Part shown: piece by piece, positions 43,532 through 53,461 of the stretch
Numbering within the stretch: the stretch's first letter is position 1
Layout: each line of letters opens with the position of its first letter
Origin: Nocardia stercoris
Lineage (GTDB): Bacteria > Actinomycetota > Actinomycetes > Mycobacteriales > Mycobacteriaceae
DNA: 64,000 nt
Assembly (NCBI RefSeq): GCF_003696265.1
Contig: NZ_RFFH01000002.1
Location: 496,001 to 560,000, forward strand
Direction of reading: 5' to 3'
The notes under the pieces: generated by a model
Database searches by the model: none
What the model was told of the DNA's origin: nothing
What the model saw: the letters and a program-made list of their open reading frames with translations, nothing else
Position numbers and translations under genes: made by a program

Positions 43532-44794
43532 ATGACGAGCCCACTGCTCGAGCGATCGGCCGCACGATCGCTCCCCGCCCGTCCCGCCACGATCCGCCCG
43601 GCCGTACCGCCGGAACTGCGGGTCTCCGACAACCCGGCCGGCGCCGTACTGCGCGCCGCCACCCGCGGGCCGATCTTCCGCGACAATGCTTCGCAGGCAA
43701 CTGGTTTGAGCATTGCCACGGTGAATCGCCAAGTGTCGGCATTGATTTCAGCTGGCTTGCTCCGGGAACGCGCTGACCTCACCGCATCCGGCGCCGTCGG
43801 CCGCCCCCGCGTCCCGTTCGAGGTGGACACCGACAGCTACGCCACCCTCGGTGTGCACATCGGGGCCAACGTCACCCGGATCATCGCCGCCGACCTGGCC
43901 GGCCGCATCCTCGGCGGCCTGGAGATCGCCACGCCGCAGGCGGGTCAGGACGCGGCCCTGACGATCATCGCGCGCAGCGCGAAGGCCTTCCTCGACCGGA
44001 TGCCGCGCCGCCGTCCGCTGTGGGTGGGCGTGGCGCTGGCGGGCCGTGTCGACCCGGTGGCGGGCGTCGTCGAACATCCCCGCTTGGACTGGCGGTCCGC
44101 CCCGGTCAACGCCGTGTTCGGCGCGGTACTCGACCTGCCGGTCTCGGTCTCTACGCACGTGGAGGCGATGGCGGCGGCCGAGCTGCTGCTCGGGGCGCCG
44201 GAGGCCGCGCGCCCCGGATCCAGCCTCTACATCTACGCTCGCGAAACCGCCGGCATCGCGGTTACCGTCCACGACCGGGTGCACACGCCCGCCAACGGCC
44301 CGGGATCGATCGCGCACCTACCGACCGGTTCGTCGATCGAGTGCTCGTGCGGCCGGCGCGGCTGCTTCGAAGCCACCGTGGGAGAGTCGGCGGTGTTGGC
44401 CCGGGCCGTCACGGCCGGCATCGTGCCGCGCCGGGAAGCACCCCGGCGGCCGGTGATCGCCGACCTGTATCGGGCCGCCGAGTCCGGTTCGGAACGGGCG
44501 CGTGAGATGCTGCACGAGCGGGCCGAGATCCTCGGGCGCACTGCGGCGCTCGTGCGTGACATGTTCAATCCGGACCGAGTGGTGCTGGGCGGGCAGGCCT
44601 TCACCGGATACCGGCCCGGCATCGACACGGTCGCAAAGGCTTTCGCGCAGTACACCTCGTTGGCCCCGGCCGATCTGCGGATCAGCCGGTTCGGCCCGCG
44701 GGTGCAGGAGCACGCGGCGGCGGTGACCGCGCTCAGCGTGTTCTACGCCGATCCGCTCTCCGCGATCCGCCGGAGTGTGCGCCCGGCACCCTGA
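43532..44794 (+). CDS. ROK-family transcriptional regulator
   Basis: 420-aa NagC/XylR-type protein: N-terminal winged helix (about residues 35-85, GLSIATVNRQVSALISAGLL) and a ROK domain (about 100-405). The ROK zinc site appears as CSCGRRGCFE near 271-280; the missing first His and its sugar-kinase residues were not all checked. Usually these respond to sugars or sugar phosphates, but its leader peptide with tandem Cys codons and its position beside a sulfur-type operon suggest a role in sulfur metabolism. Resembles mycobacterial Rv0485 in type. Start ATG at 43532. Confidence 0.88.
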   Translation: MTSPLLERSAARSLPARPATIRPAVPPELRVSDNPAGAVLRAATRGPIFRDNASQATGLSIATVNRQVSALISAGLLRERADLTASGAVGRPRVPFEVDTDSYATLGVHIGANVTRIIAADLAGRILGGLEIATPQAGQDAALTIIARSAKAFLDRMPRRRPLWVGVALAGRVDPVAGVVEHPRLDWRSAPVNAVFGAVLDLPVSVSTHVEAMAAAELLLGAPEAARPGSSLYIYARETAGIAVTVHDRVHTPANGPGSIAHLPTGSSIECSCGRRGCFEATVGESAVLARAVTAGIVPRREAPRRPVIADLYRAAESGSERAREMLHERAEILGRTAALVRDMFNPDRVVLGGQAFTGYRPGIDTVAKAFAQYTSLAPADLRISRFGPRVQEHAAAVTALSVFYADPLSAIRRSVRPAP

Positions 44795-44831
44795 GCGCGG
44801 TGAACGGTGCTGTGCGGCACCGGCTCTCGAA

Positions 44832-44870
44832 TACGACGACGGCCCGGCTCGCTGCCGGGCCGTCGTCGTA
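44832..44870. terminator. Bidirectional hairpin terminator
   Basis: Perfect 17-bp stem (44832-44848 with 44854-44870) with a TCGCT loop, between the convergent ROK and DUF2207 genes. Confidence 0.85.
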
Positions 44871-44876
44871 GCGGGA

Positions 44877-46493
44877 TCAGTCCTTGCCGAAGACGCCCTG
44901 CAGCGCGGTGATGAAATACGGGAAATGACCGGCGAACCGGTGCAGGTTGCGCTCCCGCTCGAATCCGCCGAACCAGTACAGCCCCGGGTCGCCGTCGCCG
45001 AGCAGATCGGTGTCGCGGAACACCCGGATCCAGTTGTCGGCCCGGCCGTTGATGATGGTGAACGGCAGCGCGCGGGAAAAGAACACCTCGCGATCGGCGA
45101 CCGGAATCCGGTCGGGCGCCAGGCTTTCCAGGCCCTGCTGCAGCGACAGGATCTTACCGGCGAGCTCGCTGCCCGCCGGGGTGCGCGGCGGCAGCCAGCG
45201 TGGCACCAGCAGTGCCGCGGCACCGCCGGCCGCCAAGGCCACGCCGACCAGCGCGTGCCGGCCCGCGATCGCCAGCGCCACGGTCGCGACGACACCCACG
45301 ACCAGCAGCGCGGCCCCCACCCAGAAGGTCAGATCGCGGCGGCCGCGCGGGGACAGCAGACCGCTCGCGGCGGTCTCCGCCTGCAGTGCGCGCCGAATCT
45401 CCGCGGCCGGAGCCGACTTTCGGAGTTCGGAGACCTGGACGGTGTCCGAGCCGGCGGGCAGCAGCGCGTCGTAGGTGGCCCGCTCGTAGGCGCGCAGCTG
45501 GTCGTCGGCGGCGTTGAGTCGCGTGATCCGCCAATCGGTATCGGAGATCGCGGTGAATCGCAGGTAGCGCCGGGCCGCCAGATCGACCGCCGTGGCGGCC
45601 AGCGCGGCCGCCGAGACGGTGCCGTCCAGCAGCGCGCCGGCCTCGCCCGGCAGCACGCCGTCGGGCGAAACGAACTGTGCCGTGCCGCCGTCGCGCCGGA
45701 TCGGATCGGCGGGAGCGGACGCACCGCTCGTGTTCAGCGCCGCCGCATCACGATTGCGCGCCCACAGCACGTACCCCGCACCGCCGGCCAGGGCCAGCAG
45801 CAGGGCCGCGAGCGCGATCCAGACCGGCGTGGTCGGCGCGAACGGACCCGAATCGTTGCCGCTGATATCGGCATTCGCGGGCACGGTGCCCGGCGGTAGC
45901 TGCATGGTGATGTCGAGGACGTCACCGCGCTGCAGATTCTCCTGATCCAGGTGCAGGGTGCCGTCGGGTTCGACGCGCACGTCCGAGCACGGCACCGCCT
46001 TGCCGATCGGGCCGATCGTGCAGCTCTCGATGCCCAGCTGGTACGAGGGCGCGATCACAGTGACGGCGATCGACGACACGTCCGCGTCGAGTGTGCCGGT
46101 CCAGTGAAAGATCTGGCTGCCGGGCAGGTCGCTGACCGTCCCGTGCACGGTGTATTTGAAGGTGGACTCACCGGGCTTGGCGTCGATGGTGAAGGTGTCG
46201 CCGGCGACCTGCGCGGTACCCGGTCCGGTGGCGGAGATGTCGGTCACGTCGAAGCGCCGTTCCCCGCTGTCCGGCAAGGCGATTCGCAGCGGCAGCACCT
46301 GGTGGTAACTGCCGCTCTCGGGCACGGTCACCGTCTCGGTGACCTGCTCGAGCCCCTTCTCGTCGAGCACGATGTCGGCCCGCAGGGTCACGCCTGGCGC
46401 CGGATCCTGAGCCTGAGCTGCCGGCGTCGACACTGCCAGTCCGACAGCAACCAGCAGCAGAGCGCCCAGGGCGCCCCCCCGATTCATCCGCAT
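44877..46493 (-). CDS. DUF2207 membrane protein
   Basis: 538-aa predicted membrane protein. An N-terminal signal segment (MRMNRGGALGALLLVAVGLA) precedes an extracytoplasmic beta-rich domain (about 30-215) typical of DUF2207. A membrane helix follows at about 222-242 (VWIALAALLLALAGGAGYVL), then a cytosolic helical part, two more helices (about 385-430) and a C-terminal domain ending GVFGKD. Function unknown. ATG at 46493 is chosen, with another ATG two codons later; no strong ribosome site is seen. Confidence 0.82.
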   Translation of the reverse strand: MRMNRGGALGALLLVAVGLAVSTPAAQAQDPAPGVTLRADIVLDEKGLEQVTETVTVPESGSYHQVLPLRIALPDSGERRFDVTDISATGPGTAQVAGDTFTIDAKPGESTFKYTVHGTVSDLPGSQIFHWTGTLDADVSSIAVTVIAPSYQLGIESCTIGPIGKAVPCSDVRVEPDGTLHLDQENLQRGDVLDITMQLPPGTVPANADISGNDSGPFAPTTPVWIALAALLLALAGGAGYVLWARNRDAAALNTSGASAPADPIRRDGGTAQFVSPDGVLPGEAGALLDGTVSAAALAATAVDLAARRYLRFTAISDTDWRITRLNAADDQLRAYERATYDALLPAGSDTVQVSELRKSAPAAEIRRALQAETAASGLLSPRGRRDLTFWVGAALLVVGVVATVALAIAGRHALVGVALAAGGAAALLVPRWLPPRTPAGSELAGKILSLQQGLESLAPDRIPVADREVFFSRALPFTIINGRADNWIRVFRDTDLLGDGDPGLYWFGGFERERNLHRFAGHFPYFITALQGVFGKD

Positions 46494-46632
46494 GGGCCAC
46501 AGCTTAAGGGTTCTCGTCGTCGGCGGCTGGAGCGGAGCGGGCCGCTCGCGCGGGGAAGCCAAGGTCGTGACGGCCTTGCTATCCTTCGTCAGCGCCTGTC
46601 GAGTCGAATAAGGAACGAGGGGGTTCGGGGGA

Positions 46633-47745
46633 GTGACCCAACCACCGTACGGTTACGGGCCGAACCCGGGAGCGGGGCAGCCCTACGGGACCCCTCCCGG
46701 CTACCGGCCACCGTATCCGCCGCAGCAGCCTTACCAGCAGCCGTATCGGCAGCAGTATCCGCCGCAGAATCCCTACCCGCAGCAGTCCCCGTATCCGCCG
46801 GGATACGCTGGGGCGCAGGGCTATCGGGCGCCGACGCCCTACGGGCCGCCCCCGGGCCGCCCGCCGCAGCGCCGCAAGGGCGGCGCCGGACGCTTCTTCG
46901 CGTTCCTCGTCACTGTGATCGTGCTGGTGCTGGTCCGCGGCGTGATGATCGCCGGCTGGCACGACAGCCACCACTCGAACGATTCGTCGAACTTCAGTTA
47001 TTCGCCGACCACCGGTGCGCCGGCGCCGCCGGGCAGCACCGGCGACAATCCGCTGCTCGCGGCACCGGGAGCCCCACTGGCCGCGGCCAAATGCGCCTAC
47101 ACGCCGTGGAGTTCCACCGACGTGACGGTGGCCCGCACGTTCTTCGAGACCGCCGCCACCTGCCTGCAGAACGAGTGGCAGCCGGTGCTCTCCGCCGCCC
47201 ACATCCCGTTCACCGCACCGAAATTGAACGTGAGCGCGTCGACGGCCGGCATCACCACCAAGTGCACCGGCAGCAGCAACAACTTCGCGGCCTTCTACTG
47301 CGGTGCCGACCAGACCATCTACATGCCGCTCAGCCAGCTGCAGACCGACATGTTCGGAAACCACTGGGAGATCTACCTTTCGGTGTTCGCCCACGAGTAC
47401 GGTCATCACGTGCAGGCGCTGGCGGGCATCCTGTCCTCTGCCAACAAGCAGCGCCGCGACGCCGGGGCCACCTCCCCCGCCGGGCTGGAGCTGTCCCGGC
47501 GGATCGAGTTGCAGGCCAACTGTTTCGACGGCATGTACCTGGCCTCGTCGACCAGCGGCGGCGGGCTGAACCAGACCCAGGCACGCAACGCCAAGCAGGA
47601 CGCCTACGGCCGCGGTGACGCTCCCGGCGACATGCGCGACCACGGCACCTCGCAGCACATGGGCGACTGGTGGACCACGGGATTCGACAAGAACAAGACG
47701 GCACAGTGCAATACGTTCACCGCCAGCGACGGTGACGTGAGCTGA
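46633..47745 (+). CDS. Neutral zinc metallopeptidase (YpfJ type) with Pro/Tyr/Gln-rich tail
   Basis: 370-aa membrane-anchored protein. Residues 1-85 are Pro/Tyr/Gln-rich; a membrane helix lies at about 88-108; the rest is an extracytoplasmic putative zinc metallopeptidase of the YpfJ (KPN_02809) family. The zinc motif is HEYGHH (about 254-259) and a downstream ELQANCFDGMY supplies the third-ligand Glu region. Cys pairs are present in the outer domain (KCAY, TCLQ, KCTG, YCGA). Substrate unknown. GTG at 46633 follows GGGGGA. Confidence 0.88.
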   Translation: MTQPPYGYGPNPGAGQPYGTPPGYRPPYPPQQPYQQPYRQQYPPQNPYPQQSPYPPGYAGAQGYRAPTPYGPPPGRPPQRRKGGAGRFFAFLVTVIVLVLVRGVMIAGWHDSHHSNDSSNFSYSPTTGAPAPPGSTGDNPLLAAPGAPLAAAKCAYTPWSSTDVTVARTFFETAATCLQNEWQPVLSAAHIPFTAPKLNVSASTAGITTKCTGSSNNFAAFYCGADQTIYMPLSQLQTDMFGNHWEIYLSVFAHEYGHHVQALAGILSSANKQRRDAGATSPAGLELSRRIELQANCFDGMYLASSTSGGGLNQTQARNAKQDAYGRGDAPGDMRDHGTSQHMGDWWTTGFDKNKTAQCNTFTASDGDVS

Positions 47746-47757
47746 CCCGGAAACGAC

Positions 47758-47798
47758 CGAAGGTCACCACCGTCGCGAGGCGACCGTGGTGACCTTCG
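47758..47798. terminator. Strong bidirectional hairpin terminator
   Basis: A 19-bp stem with a single mismatch (47758-47776 with 47780-47798) and a GAG loop, followed by TTCGTT on the plus strand. It separates the convergent peptidase and amt genes. Confidence 0.9.
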
Positions 47799-47814
47799 TT
47801 CGTTGCGGCGAGTG

Positions 47815-49083
<1,269 letters not shown>

Positions 49084-49131
49084 GGGCACTCCTTTCACGC
49101 GAAGTCGCGTTGCAAGGAAGTTACCGAAGCA

Positions 49132-50052
49132 TCACCTTGTGATCGGCGTTACAGCCAGGTCTTTCGGTCCGCGCGCGGTCGGCCGGCGCCTCGCGCCCTG
49201 CCGTGCGAGGGCCCGCAGACCGCGCTGACCGGCCACCGGCAGTCCGTCGCGCAGATCCATCCACTGCGCGGTCCGCAGCCACTGCTGTTGGGCGCGGGCG
49301 TCGGCGGTGTCGTTGAACACGCGGCGGCCGCGATCGTCGCGCAGATCGTGGGCCAGTGCGGACCAGCGGGCCGGACGTCCGTGGGTGGTCTCGTGATCGC
49401 GCAGGAAGCCGGCGACCAGGGTGCCGATGACGCTGACCGGGCGCAGCGAGACCCGGTTGCCGTAGCGGGACGAGTGGAACCGCCGGCCGGCGCACAGCGA
49501 TCGCGGGCCCGCGTCGTAGGCGATCCAGCCGGCGCGCTGGGCGCGTTCGATCAGCCAGAGATGTTTGACCGCAGCCGGTTCGATATCGCCGATGCGTTCG
49601 CGAACGAGCGAAAGTAAAGGCTCGGACCGGAGAACAATGCGCCGAGTGGGCCCCTCGCCGTGGGTGTCCCAATATTCGGCAGTGAGATTTGCCAGTATCC
49701 GGCCGAATTCATCGATACTGCGCTGTGCGACTCGGCCCAATCGTTCGATTCGTTCGACCTCGGCGCGAACCGCGTTCTGCGTCAGCTGGGTTCGCACGGC
49801 CGCCATGGTCGGTACCTGACCGTGTTCGATGAGTTCCAGAATGGCGGCGGCGGTCTGTGGATCGGTGGTCGCGGTGACCGGCAGCGAATCGCGGTGCAGG
49901 TCGTGCCCGGCCGGGTCGATGGCCCGGCTCAGCAGCTGGGCGGCATCCTCGTCACCGGCGAATTCGGTGCTCGCGAGCAGGACTGCGGCGATGTCGTCGC
50001 TGGGCGGCACGGGCGGCGGTCCTCCGGTACTGGCAGTGGGTGATGGCCGCAT
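49132..50052 (-). CDS. Hypothetical protein, 306 aa
   Basis: No family recognised. The first about 20 residues are Pro-rich. The N-terminal third (AAVLLASTEFAGDEDAAQLLSRA; TTDPQTAAAILELIEHGQVPT) is helical with a spacing that recalls the DnaB helicase N-terminal domain, but I cannot confirm this. The C-terminal part is very Arg-rich (RRRPTARG) and could bind nucleic acid. No signal or membrane segment. It lies upstream of dnaX on the opposite strand. Confidence 0.65.
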   Translation of the reverse strand: MRPSPTASTGGPPPVPPSDDIAAVLLASTEFAGDEDAAQLLSRAIDPAGHDLHRDSLPVTATTDPQTAAAILELIEHGQVPTMAAVRTQLTQNAVRAEVERIERLGRVAQRSIDEFGRILANLTAEYWDTHGEGPTRRIVLRSEPLLSLVRERIGDIEPAAVKHLWLIERAQRAGWIAYDAGPRSLCAGRRFHSSRYGNRVSLRPVSVIGTLVAGFLRDHETTHGRPARWSALAHDLRDDRGRRVFNDTADARAQQQWLRTAQWMDLRDGLPVAGQRGLRALARQGARRRPTARGPKDLAVTPITR

Positions 50053-50449
50053 CCGGGGCGGTAACCGGCGAGTGGGCCGGAGCTGCCGGGCGGGGAGTTA
50101 CCAGGTTGCGCCCCGGCCGGGATGAGGGACCGGCCGGAGCCACCAACCTGATGAAGGTTTGGCTACCGAAGTTGCCGAGTACAGGGTAGCCAGTCAATTG
50201 CCTTCACCAGTGAATTGGTGACTTGATCGTTATATGGGCGCGTCGTGGAGCAAACAATCCGGAAGTTCGAAAATAACCCGATAATTCTTGCGAAAAGGGT
50301 TCGGCAGACAGTTCGGCAGGCGCGGTGAGGGTTCCGGCGCCGTGAGACTCGCGGGTGCGACCTGTGAGGTGCATCACATCGAATGAGTGCCGGTGCGCAA
50401 GAACAGCCGCGACCTCTCGGTTGTCGGACTACCCCGATACTCTTGCCGC
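50053..50449. other. AT-richer intergenic region before dnaX
   Basis: About 400 bp containing the divergent promoters of the unknown gene and dnaX. The segment 50185-50300 is clearly less GC-rich than its surroundings and contains the small palindrome CACCAGTGAATTGGTG. I see no ORF with coding character and no RNA gene. Confidence 0.5.
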
Positions 50450-53230
50450 GTGGCTCTGTACCGAAAGTACCGACCGGCAACATTCGCCGAAGTGGTGGGC
50501 CAGGAGCACGTCACCGACCCGCTGAGTACCGCACTGGATACCGGCCGGATCAGCCATGCCTACCTGTTCTCCGGGCCGCGCGGCTGTGGCAAGACCTCCT
50601 CCGCGCGCATCCTCGCCCGGTCGCTCAACTGCGTCGAAGGGCCGACGTCGCGTCCCTGCGGGGTCTGCCCGTCCTGCATCGCCCTCGCGCCCGGCGGCCC
50701 CGGCAACCTCGACGTCATCGAACTCGACGCGGCCAGTCACGGTGGCGTCGACGACACCCGGGAACTACGCGACCGCGCGTTCTACGCGCCTGCCGAGTCG
50801 CGGTACCGGGTGTTCATCGTCGACGAGGCGCACATGGTCACCACCGCGGGCTTCAACGCGCTGCTGAAGATCGTCGAGGAGCCGCCGGCCCACCTGATCT
50901 TCATCTTCGCCACCACCGAGCCGGACAAGGTGCTCGCCACCATTCGGTCGCGCACCCACCACTATCCGTTCCGGCTGCTGCCGCCGGCCACCATGCGCGG
51001 CCTGCTCGGCCGCATCTGCGACCAGGAGGGCGTGCGGGTCGAGGAGGCGGTCTATCCGCTGGTCATCCGCGCCGGTGGCGGTTCGCCGCGCGACAGCCTC
51101 AGCGTCCTCGACCAGCTGCTCGCCGGTGCCGGCGCCGACGGCGTCACCTACAGCCGCGCGGTGACCCTGCTCGGCGTCACCGACATCGCCCTCATCGACG
51201 AGGCCGTCGAAGCGCTCGCCGCCGCCGACGGCGCGGCCCTGTTCGGCGCGATCGACCGGGTCGTCGAGGCCGGGCACGACCCGCGCCGCTTCGCCACCGA
51301 CCTGCTGGAACGCCTGCGCGACCTGATCCTGTTGCGCGCGGTTCCCGATGCCGCTGAACGCAATCTGGTCACCGGCCCCGGCGACGTCCTCGATCGCATG
51401 CGTGACCAGGCGACCCGGATCGGTCCGGCCACCCTCACCCGCTGCGCCGAACTGCTGCACGAGGGCCTCGGCGAGATGCGCGGCGCCACCGCGCCCCGCC
51501 TGCTGCTCGAAGTGATCTGCGCCCGCATGCTGCTGCCCTCGGCCTCCGATGCCGAAGCCGCGACCCTGCAGCGCCTGGAACGGCTGGAACAGGGCCTGGC
51601 CTCCGGTGTCGCGCCCGCGCCGCCATCGCGACCGCAACCCCGCTCGGAAGCGCCGTCGTCCGCCGCGCCCGCGCCGGCCGGTGGTGAACCCCGCCACCGC
51701 GGGGCGGAAGCGCTTGCCGCACTCCGGGAGCAGCGATCCGGTGGCGCGGCCGCGGCCCAGCAGCCCGCCCCGGCTGCCGGGCACACCGCCGCTCGGTCCG
51801 ACGCATCCGCTCCGGCCCCCGCGGCGAACGCCGAAGTCCCGCAGGCCGGTCCGGATGCCGACGCCACGCAGGCCGATGTCTCCGGTGCCGCAGGTGCTTC
51901 TTCGGTGCAGAGCGGGTCCGCGAATACGGTTGCGCCACAGGTCGCCGCGAGCGCCGGTGCACCACAGGACCGGCCCGCGTCTACCGATGCGGCGCGGGAT
52001 GGCGTCGCGAGCTCCGGTGCCCCGCAGTCCGCCGGCGAGTCCACGGCGCGCGAGCCGCAGCCGAGCACTCCCGCATCGAATGTCGGTGCGCCGGTGTCGC
52101 CTTCGACCGCGCCCGGGCCGTGGGAGCGGGGTACCGCACGCGGTGACGCCGCCGGGCCGGATAACGTCACCGCTGGTAGCCCGGCGGGCGGAGCTGCAGG
52201 CGCTGCTGCTTCCGGTCCGGTCGGCGCTGTGCCGCAGTCCGATTCGAGCCCGACCGCCGCACCCGCGGCGGCGTCCCGTTCGGCCGGGCCGGAAGTGTCC
52301 GGCGCGGTCGATGATTCGGCGGTATCCAGTGAGCGCGCCGCCGTCGCGGAGTCCGAGGCGGCGGAAACCGGCCGTCCACCCGCAGGCACCGATCCGAGCC
52401 CGGGCAATCCGCCGGATGCGGGTTCGGGCGCTGCCGCCGAGGTTCCGAGCGAAGCCGCGGCCTCCGGTGCCGGGGGAGCGGCGGCAGGTGTCGGGGCCGC
52501 CGATGTCGAGGCCCGCTGGGCCGATATCCGCGCCGAGGTCCGCAAGTACGGTGCCGCGGTGCAGGCGTTGCTGTCGGGGGCGGCGGTCCTGCGCGTCGAC
52601 AGCGGCACGGTCGTGTTCGCACATCCGCACGCCGCGCTGGCTCAGCGCTTGTCCACTCCGCAATACGTCGAGGCGCTGCGGTCGGCGATCCGCGATGTGC
52701 TCGGGGCCGAGCTCGAGGTGCGGTGGGAGGTCGGCACCGGCAACCCGCCCGGCGGGGCCGGTGGTGCGGGCGGTGCCGCCGCGCGGTCGGGCCGGGCGCC
52801 GGCGCGGCCGGGATCGTCGGATACCGCCGCGCCGGGTCCGCAGGGTGGTCAGCCGAGTTCGGGCTGGGGAGCCGCCGACGGTGCCGTGCGGGCCGACTCG
52901 GGTGCCGAGCCGGGCCGGGGTCCGGCCGGTCAAGCCCCCAGGCGCGCGGAACCGCCGCGTTTCACCCGGCCGAGTCAGTCCCGTGGGTCCGCGGCTCCTG
53001 ATGACGATATTCCGCCACCGGACTATCCGGACCAGCCCGACGATCCGGGGCCGTCCGACTACTCGCCGGTAGGTTATGACCGGCTTCCACCTGCGCCGAC
53101 GCCGGAGGAGGAGCGGGAGATGATGGCCGACGCCGCGACCCCGGCACCCTCCAACGGTCGCCTCGACCCTGATGAGGTGGCGTTGGAGCTGTTGCGTAGC
53201 GAGTTGGGCGCCACCTCACTGGAGGGTTGA
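50450..53230 (+). CDS. dnaX: DNA polymerase III subunits gamma and tau
   Basis: 926-aa clamp-loader ATPase. Walker A GPRGCGKTS is near residue 42-50, the zinc-binding Cys are in CVEGPTSRPCGVCPSC (about 61-76), Walker B is VFIVDEAH, and the sensor-1 SRT is in TIRSRTHHY. The AAA+ and helical collar end at about residue 375. Then comes a roughly 320-residue Ala/Ser/Pro/Gly-rich linker, a conserved-looking block (about 685-770, WADIRAEVRKYGAAVQALLSG) and another disordered tail. GTG at 50450 (VALYRKYRP) is the standard family start. No heptamer-type frameshift site was seen. Confidence 0.95.
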   Translation: MALYRKYRPATFAEVVGQEHVTDPLSTALDTGRISHAYLFSGPRGCGKTSSARILARSLNCVEGPTSRPCGVCPSCIALAPGGPGNLDVIELDAASHGGVDDTRELRDRAFYAPAESRYRVFIVDEAHMVTTAGFNALLKIVEEPPAHLIFIFATTEPDKVLATIRSRTHHYPFRLLPPATMRGLLGRICDQEGVRVEEAVYPLVIRAGGGSPRDSLSVLDQLLAGAGADGVTYSRAVTLLGVTDIALIDEAVEALAAADGAALFGAIDRVVEAGHDPRRFATDLLERLRDLILLRAVPDAAERNLVTGPGDVLDRMRDQATRIGPATLTRCAELLHEGLGEMRGATAPRLLLEVICARMLLPSASDAEAATLQRLERLEQGLASGVAPAPPSRPQPRSEAPSSAAPAPAGGEPRHRGAEALAALREQRSGGAAAAQQPAPAAGHTAARSDASAPAPAANAEVPQAGPDADATQADVSGAAGASSVQSGSANTVAPQVAASAGAPQDRPASTDAARDGVASSGAPQSAGESTAREPQPSTPASNVGAPVSPSTAPGPWERGTARGDAAGPDNVTAGSPAGGAAGAAASGPVGAVPQSDSSPTAAPAAASRSAGPEVSGAVDDSAVSSERAAVAESEAAETGRPPAGTDPSPGNPPDAGSGAAAEVPSEAAASGAGGAAAGVGAADVEARWADIRAEVRKYGAAVQALLSGAAVLRVDSGTVVFAHPHAALAQRLSTPQYVEALRSAIRDVLGAELEVRWEVGTGNPPGGAGGAGGAAARSGRAPARPGSSDTAAPGPQGGQPSSGWGAADGAVRADSGAEPGRGPAGQAPRRAEPPRFTRPSQSRGSAAPDDDIPPPDYPDQPDDPGPSDYSPVGYDRLPPAPTPEEEREMMADAATPAPSNGRLDPDEVALELLRSELGATSLEG

Positions 53231-53248
53231 CAGTGCCCCGTGCGGGGA

Positions 53249-53261
53249 CGTTAAGTTAACG
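53249..53261. promoter_or_regulatory. 13-bp palindrome upstream of fadA
   Basis: CGTTAAGTTAACG is a perfect palindrome about 200 bp before the fadA start and 19 bp after the dnaX stop. Its A/T-rich core stands out from the GC-rich surroundings; a candidate operator for a fatty-acid regulator. Confidence 0.4.
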
Positions 53262-53461
53262 GCAGTTCGCATTCGGCGGTATTATCATCGGGTGCCGACA
53301 GCATTGATGTCGCGAGTCGCCAGGCGCGCACGGTCCACCGTGCCGCCGCAGGGACCCGCGCGCCGATGTGTTCCAGTGTTTTTACAGCGTATGCAGGTAG
53401 CACGCCGGCGGCCGCACCGCACAGTCGCGGTGTCGGCGCACCCAACGGAAGGAAACTCGAC

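Noticed and set aside
50563..50640. Programmed -1 frameshift giving a short gamma form of dnaX
   Set aside because: No A-AAA-AAG-like slippery heptamer or downstream stem was found; the GC-rich sequence makes such a site unlikely.
50765..52933. 722-codon minus-strand frame over dnaX
   Set aside because: Arg/Gly-rich shadow opposite a well-conserved DnaX with all functional motifs.
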